In this document: piece after piece, positions 59,393 through 64,000 of the stretch
Layout of the letters: every line of letters begins with the position of its first letter
How positions within the stretch are numbered: the first letter of the stretch is position 1
Assembly: GCA_900478215.1 (NCBI GenBank)
Contig: LS483478.1
Location: forward strand, 1-64,000
Direction: 5' to 3'
Length of the DNA stretch: 64,000 nucleotides
Source of the DNA: Salmonella enterica subsp. houtenae serovar Houten
Lineage (GTDB): Bacteria > Pseudomonadota > Gammaproteobacteria > Enterobacterales > Enterobacteriaceae
Notes under the pieces: generated by a model
The model's database searches: none
What the model was told of the DNA's origin: nothing
Seen by the model: the letters and a program-made list of their open reading frames with translations, nothing else
Translations under genes and position numbers: made by a program

Positions 59393-60775
59393 TTAATCAA
59401 AACCGTTATGTTCTGCGGTGGCGGCAAACCATTCTCCGCTTTTTTTCACCGTGCGCGTTTGGGTGGTTAAATCCAGTTGTACAAAACCATAGCGATTTTT
59501 ATAGCCGTTCAGCCATGACCAGTTATCGATAAAGGTCCACATGTGGTAGCCAAGACAGTGACAGCCCTCGCTAATGCCTTTATGCAGCCATTTAAGATGC
59601 TCAGAGATAAAGTCAATTCGGTAATCATCGTGAATTTGTCCCGCTTGCACAAAACTCTGCTCATTCTCAACGCCCATCCCGTTTTCGGAGATAAAACAGC
59701 GCGGATTGCCGTAATTATCCCGCAGGTTGGTGATGATGTCGTAAATTCCTGGCGCGTAAATTTCCCAGCCGCGGTAAGGGTTCATCTTACGCCCCGGCAT
59801 GTTGTAATAGTCAAATAACCACTCCGGCATAAACGGCGCTTGCGGATTCACCGCCGTATCACGGCATTTCACGCGGCGCGGCTGATAATAGTTAATCCCC
59901 AGCAAATCGATTTTGCCGTCGGCAATAAGCTGACGGTCGCCTGGCTGACAGGCGGGCAGTTGGTCATAGGTTTTCAGCAGCGCCACCAGCTCCGCCGGGT
60001 ATTCTCCCTTTAATACCGGGTCAAGAAAACTGCGGTTGAATAACAGATCCGCATGATGCGCGGCTTGCACATCGGCGGGATGCTGCGAGCGTGGGTAGGA
60101 CGGCGTCAGATTCAGCACCACGCCGATTTCACCGTCGTAGCGCCCGGCGCGCCAGGCGCGCACGGCGGTCGAATGCGCCAGCACGGTATGGTACGCCACG
60201 GTGGCCGCACGTTTAAAATCCACCACATTTGGATAGTGGAAGTCGTACAAATAGCCGCCTTCCACCGGCACAATCGGCTCGTTAAAGGTAAACCAGTGCT
60301 TCACGCGGTCGCCAAACAAGGTAAAACACGTTTGCGCGTACCGACCAAACGCCTCTACGACGTCGCGATTTTCCCAGCCGCCTTTCTCCTGCATGACCAT
60401 CGGCATATCAAAATGGAACAGCGTAATAAACGGCGTGATGCCCTGCGCCAGTAGCTCGTCGATGACGTGATTATAGAAGCTCACCGCTTGTGGATTCACC
60501 TCGCCTACGCCGTCTGGAATGAGCCGCGCCCAGCTTAGCGAGGTACGAAAACTGTTGTGTTTTAACTGTTTCAGTAGCGCGATGTCTTGCCTCCAGTGGC
60601 GATAGAACGTTGAGGTCTCCGTCGGACCGATGCCCTGATGAAAACGACCAGGCTGGCGCTCGAACCACACATCCCACGTGGTCTGGCTTTTACCGCCATT
60701 CAGACTATCCCCTTCGGTTTGCAACGCTGAGCAGGCGCTGCCCCACCAGAAGTTATCGGGAAAACGGTATCGCAT
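59393..60775 (-). CDS. Family 1 beta-glucosidase
   Basis: A 460-residue cytosolic glycoside hydrolase family 1 enzyme. The start is ATG 60775 (MRYRFPDNFWWGSA), behind AGGAGC; 29 upstream in-frame residues are not family-like. The acid/base motif is TFNEP near residue 165 and the nucleophile motif is ISENGMG near residue 361. No PTS genes lie beside it, so either free or phosphorylated beta-glucosides are possible substrates. It is convergent with nepI; yicS lies upstream on the same strand. Confidence 0.9.
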   Translation of the reverse strand: MRYRFPDNFWWGSACSALQTEGDSLNGGKSQTTWDVWFERQPGRFHQGIGPTETSTFYRHWRQDIALLKQLKHNSFRTSLSWARLIPDGVGEVNPQAVSFYNHVIDELLAQGITPFITLFHFDMPMVMQEKGGWENRDVVEAFGRYAQTCFTLFGDRVKHWFTFNEPIVPVEGGYLYDFHYPNVVDFKRAATVAYHTVLAHSTAVRAWRAGRYDGEIGVVLNLTPSYPRSQHPADVQAAHHADLLFNRSFLDPVLKGEYPAELVALLKTYDQLPACQPGDRQLIADGKIDLLGINYYQPRRVKCRDTAVNPQAPFMPEWLFDYYNMPGRKMNPYRGWEIYAPGIYDIITNLRDNYGNPRCFISENGMGVENEQSFVQAGQIHDDYRIDFISEHLKWLHKGISEGCHCLGYHMWTFIDNWSWLNGYKNRYGFVQLDLTTQTRTVKKSGEWFAATAEHNGFD

Positions 60776-60878
60776 TATCGTGCTCCTTGATCGCGTAATT
60801 CGCTCCAGAATACGCCGTTTCGGCGAACAGAAACCGATTACAGTACGCATTTTCGCGACCAAAAACGGAAATGGTGTG

Positions 60879-61172
60879 CTACATCTCCGGGCATTCCACC
60901 TTACCGAGAGCCTGCCAGTAGTTATGCTGATTGTTGCGCTCTATCGCGATCATCGCCTCCCGAATATGCTGCTGGTTCCCCTCGCCCGCCATGATTTTTT
61001 TCTCCCAGGCTTCATCGGTTAGTGCGCCTTTTGGCGTACACATTTTGCGCAAGTCCTTTAAAATCGTGGTTTTTTCATGCGCCGTCTGAAGCGAGCTAAA
61101 CGGAGCGTCGGCATACGTGACGCCCGGTAACGCGACAAGTATGGCAATAAGCAGAAGCGTTTTTCGTTTCAT
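60879..61172 (-). CDS. yicS: Exported protein YicS
   Basis: The ATG at 61172 gives a 97-residue protein with a signal peptide (MKRKTLLLIAILVALPGVTYA) and a small helical domain with two cysteines (KMCTPKGALTDEAWE, KVECPEM) that could pair. It matches E. coli YicS in length. An upstream ATG 11 codons earlier is less likely because it would put charged residues before the signal. Function is not established here. Confidence 0.88.
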   Translation of the reverse strand: MKRKTLLLIAILVALPGVTYADAPFSSLQTAHEKTTILKDLRKMCTPKGALTDEAWEKKIMAGEGNQQHIREAMIAIERNNQHNYWQALGKVECPEM

Positions 61173-61368
61173 AAACGGTATCCTTATCGGTTTGCACTTT
61201 TTCAAGAGTAAGTGTAGACCGCGTGGCGTTCACTCATCGGGGCGTGCTATCCGTTGGCGCTGAAGTCAGGCAAAAGTAGGAAAGCGGTTTCTCGCTGCCC
61301 CTTCACTTTCTTGCGTAGCAGAATAGTGTATGTTCTGAACACTCTTTTATTTCGTAAGCGGTAGTGTA

Positions 61369-64000
61369 ATGAGACGTATTGAGATCGTACTGGGAGAGCT
61401 GGAACGGCTGACACGCGGGCTATGTCTTGCCGATCTGGCGCAGGAGACGGCGTTTACGGCGGAGGCGATAGGCTTCAATCTTGGGCTGGCGCGTAACTCC
61501 GTCAGCAAAGATCTCAATCAGTTATGGAATGACGGCCTGGCAATCAAAAGCCGTGGCCGCCCGGTCTATTTTCTGCATCGCCTGGCGCTGGAAACGTTGC
61601 TGGGACGTCGGCTGGAGGAGTCTGAACGCGAGGTGCGGTCGGTGGCGGATGTGCTGCCGCATGAAGAGCATTACACGCCCGACGATCCGTTTACCAGCCT
61701 GATTGGTTACGATCGCAGCCTGCGCGATGCGGTAGAAAAAGGCCGGGCGGCAGTGCTCTATCCGCACGGTTTACACGTTCTGCTTACCGGGCCGTCCGGC
61801 GTTGGTAAAACCTTTTTTGCGGAACTGATGCACCGTTTCGCCTGTGAACAGGCGAGCGGCGCTATCCCGCCGCTGGTCTACTTTAACTGCGCGGAATATG
61901 CTCATAACCCGGAACTACTCTCCTCGCATCTGTTTGGTCATCGGCAGGGGGCGTTTACTGGTGCAAATGAACATAAAACAGGCCTCGTGGAGCAGGCGGA
62001 CGGCGGTTATCTACTGCTGGATGAGGTGCACCGTCTGTCTTATGAAGGGCAGGAAAAGCTGTTCTCTATTCTGGATAAAGGCGAGTACCGTCCGCTTGGC
62101 GTGAGCAGCCAGCCGCGATCCATTTCGGTACGCCTGATTTGCGCCACTACCGAGCCGGTCGGGTCGGCGCTGTTACGTACTTTCCAGCGGCGTATTCAGG
62201 TGTGTATTGATTTGCCGGGCATTCGCCAGCGCTCCGTTGAAGAACAGATCGAACTGATCGTGGGGTTCTTACAGCGGGAAAGCCGCAAAATAGAACGCAC
62301 GGTCAGCATTGATAAACCGTTGCTGCTTTGGTTGCTGAATAAACCCCTGGAAGGCAATATCGGTCAGCTTAAAAGCGATATTCAGTTTCTTTGCGCTCAG
62401 GCGTGGGCATCGGGAATGACCGAGCATAACGACACGTTACAACTGGACAAACGGCTGGCGGAGATGTCGGTTAACCCGACGCCGGAACAGCGTCTATTGG
62501 TGGATACCCTGTTTGACGGTAAAGCGCGGCTAAATATAGACGCGCGCACGCTGCCCGCATTGAAGACGTCGCTGGCGACCGGGGCGGAAATTGAAGAGAG
62601 CGACCTCTTTTACAGCTTCCTGACGCGCGAATATGTTAATTTGCGCAACAGTAACGTCCCCCCGGCGGAGACGCTGGCGATCCTGAAAAATAAACTTAGC
62701 TCGATTTTTGAATATGGCCTCTACAGCCGCGATAGCGTGGCGCATCCGCCGCGCTACGGCGACCAGATTGAAGAGCGTGCGACGCTGCTAATCGGTTGCG
62801 TAGAACAGGTGTTGGGCTTTTCGCTGCCGGAAAATCTGGTTAACCCCCTGCGTAAACACTTCCTGGCGCTGATAGGCTACGTGCAGCGCGGCCTGATCCC
62901 GCAACTTTACTCCTCCAGCCTGATCCTGGATCGCTGCAAAGACGAATATGACAATGCCGCGCTGCTGTGTCGGAAAATCAACGAACTGCTGCATATTCAG
63001 TGTCCGGCGACGGAAGTGGTCTGGTTATGCCTGTTCCTGAAGGAGTGCCGCCATTATCGCCAGCGCATCGATGCCAGCCCCGACTGCGGGGTCATTTTGA
63101 TCGCCCACGGCGCGACTACCGCCACGAGTCAGGCGCAATATGTCAACCGCGTGCTGGAGCGCGAGCTGTTCAGCGCCATCGACATGCCGTTTGAACAGTC
63201 GGTGCATGACACGCTGGAAACGCTGACCCAAATGATTCAGACCCGACAATATCGGCGGCTTATCCTGTTGGTGGACATCGGTTCATTGATCCATTTCGGC
63301 AGCACGATCAGTAAGTTATTTCAGATAGATGTCTTGCTCATGCCGAATATCACGCTAACCAGTCTGCTGGAAGTCGGGCTGGATTTAAGCTATGAAACCA
63401 GCGACTTACCACAGTTGACGGCGCTCTTGCAGAGTAAAAATATCCCCTGCCAGCTTTGTACGCCGCAGCAGGAAAATGGCGGCAAAGTGCTGGTCATCTC
63501 CTGTATTACCGGCATGGGAACGGCGGAAAAAATCAAAAAGGTCCTGGAGGAGAGCTTTGGCGAACTGATGTCGCAGGACACCAGGATGGTGATCCTTGAT
63601 TATAACGAGGTACGTAGTCTGGAGCGCGTTCAGCAGGCATTGAATGCCAGCGAGCGGCTGGCGGGGATTGTCGGTACTTTTCAACCGGGGCTGCCGGATA
63701 TTCCGTTTATTTCGCTGGAGGAGCTTTTCTCCGAACAAGGGCCGGAGCTGGTGTTGAGCCTGTTAACGCCCGATCTGTCCAACGCTGAACGCCGTCTGGA
63801 GATGGAGCGCAGCGCGATGCGCTTTATCAGCGCGCTAACGATGGAGAGTATCATCAACCATATTTCCGTGCTTAACCCGCAGCGTATTCTGAAAGAGATG
63901 GAGGGTGTTTTTAACCATCTGACGTCTTCGCTTTCCCTGAAACCAAGCCGCCAGGTGACACTGCGCTTCCTGATCCACTGCTGCTGTATGGTAGAGCGTA
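61369..64000 (+). CDS. dgaR: LevR-type sigma-54 activator, dgaR-like (3' truncated by window)
   Basis: An open frame of 877 codons runs off the window end. In order it shows an N-terminal winged helix (TAEAIGFNLGLARNSVSKDLNQL), an AAA+ domain with Walker A GPSGVGKT near residue 143, the sigma-54 contact motif GAFTGA near 195 and Walker B YLLLDEV near 212, a PRD, then EIIA-like (GVILIAHGATTAT) and EIIB-like (KVLVISCITGMGTA) domains and the start of a second PRD. This is the LevR architecture of PTS-controlled enhancer-binding proteins. Position after yicS suggests DgaR, the activator of the D-glucosaminate PTS operon of Salmonella; the dga genes lie outside the window. ATG 61369 has a weak ribosome site. 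Confidence 0.85.
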   Translation, partial: MRRIEIVLGELERLTRGLCLADLAQETAFTAEAIGFNLGLARNSVSKDLNQLWNDGLAIKSRGRPVYFLHRLALETLLGRRLEESEREVRSVADVLPHEEHYTPDDPFTSLIGYDRSLRDAVEKGRAAVLYPHGLHVLLTGPSGVGKTFFAELMHRFACEQASGAIPPLVYFNCAEYAHNPELLSSHLFGHRQGAFTGANEHKTGLVEQADGGYLLLDEVHRLSYEGQEKLFSILDKGEYRPLGVSSQPRSISVRLICATTEPVGSALLRTFQRRIQVCIDLPGIRQRSVEEQIELIVGFLQRESRKIERTVSIDKPLLLWLLNKPLEGNIGQLKSDIQFLCAQAWASGMTEHNDTLQLDKRLAEMSVNPTPEQRLLVDTLFDGKARLNIDARTLPALKTSLATGAEIEESDLFYSFLTREYVNLRNSNVPPAETLAILKNKLSSIFEYGLYSRDSVAHPPRYGDQIEERATLLIGCVEQVLGFSLPENLVNPLRKHFLALIGYVQRGLIPQLYSSSLILDRCKDEYDNAALLCRKINELLHIQCPATEVVWLCLFLKECRHYRQRIDASPDCGVILIAHGATTATSQAQYVNRVLERELFSAIDMPFEQSVHDTLETLTQMIQTRQYRRLILLVDIGSLIHFGSTISKLFQIDVLLMPNITLTSLLEVGLDLSYETSDLPQLTALLQSKNIPCQLCTPQQENGGKVLVISCITGMGTAEKIKKVLEESFGELMSQDTRMVILDYNEVRSLERVQQALNASERLAGIVGTFQPGLPDIPFISLEELFSEQGPELVLSLLTPDLSNAERRLEMERSAMRFISALTMESIINHISVLNPQRILKEMEGVFNHLTSSLSLKPSRQVTLRFLIHCCCMVER

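Overview
The window is enterobacterial chromosome, almost certainly Salmonella enterica (serovar not decidable by eye). It opens exactly at the GTG start of dnaA. Salmonella-type content includes the torSTRCAD locus followed by a peroxidase gene and a complete ccmABCDEFGH set, a deoQ-deoK-deoP-deoX deoxyribose locus beside ilvN, and a LevR-type regulator of the dgaR kind at the right edge. The remainder follows the E. coli yid/ibp/ilv/uhp/yic backbone.

Layout. (1) 1-6170: dnaA, dnaN, recF, gyrB; a folded, repeat-like 110-bp segment separates dnaN from recF. (2) 6252-11780, leftward: a four-gene oligouronide operon with an ExuT-like carrier, a KdgM-type porin, a secreted alginate-lyase-family enzyme and a cytoplasmic lyase fused to a KdgF cupin. 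Two KdgR-type boxes and a CRP-type site precede it. (3) 12324-16628: yidA, then three coupled envelope genes of unknown role (a beta-barrel, an Omp85-like barrel without POTRA, and a DUF4056 protein). (4) 16759-33620: the TMAO respiration system, then an FNR-box promoter, a tri-heme peroxidase and a very GC-rich cytochrome c maturation cluster that starts inside the peroxidase stop codon. (5) 33780-36599: yidR, yidQ and the heat-shock pair ibpA/ibpB. (6) 36643-38141: an AT-rich insert with a gene that looks like an R-S-E class ADP-ribosyltransferase. (7) 38142-45027: yidE, yidH, yidG, yidF, a GH5-like protein, emrD and a DMT-family exporter. (8) 45121-47956: the SOS toxin tisB with its antitoxin RNA istR, then the attenuated ivbL-ilvB-ilvN operon. 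(9) 47958-52358: deoxyribose catabolism. (10) 52432-57396: uhpABCT. (11) 57557-64000: yicN, nepI, a GH1 beta-glucosidase, yicS and the start of a dgaR-like sigma-54 activator that runs off the end.

How the parts work together: the oligouronide operon joins outer-membrane entry, periplasmic cleavage, inner-membrane uptake and cytosolic conversion to a linear keto-uronate. The tor and peroxidase-ccm blocks join anaerobic c-type electron transfer with its own haem-attachment machinery. The best candidates for something undescribed are the ADP-ribosyltransferase-like gene (36908-37654), the lyase-KdgF fusion operon, and the three-gene envelope operon with two identical TTGA stop/start overlaps.
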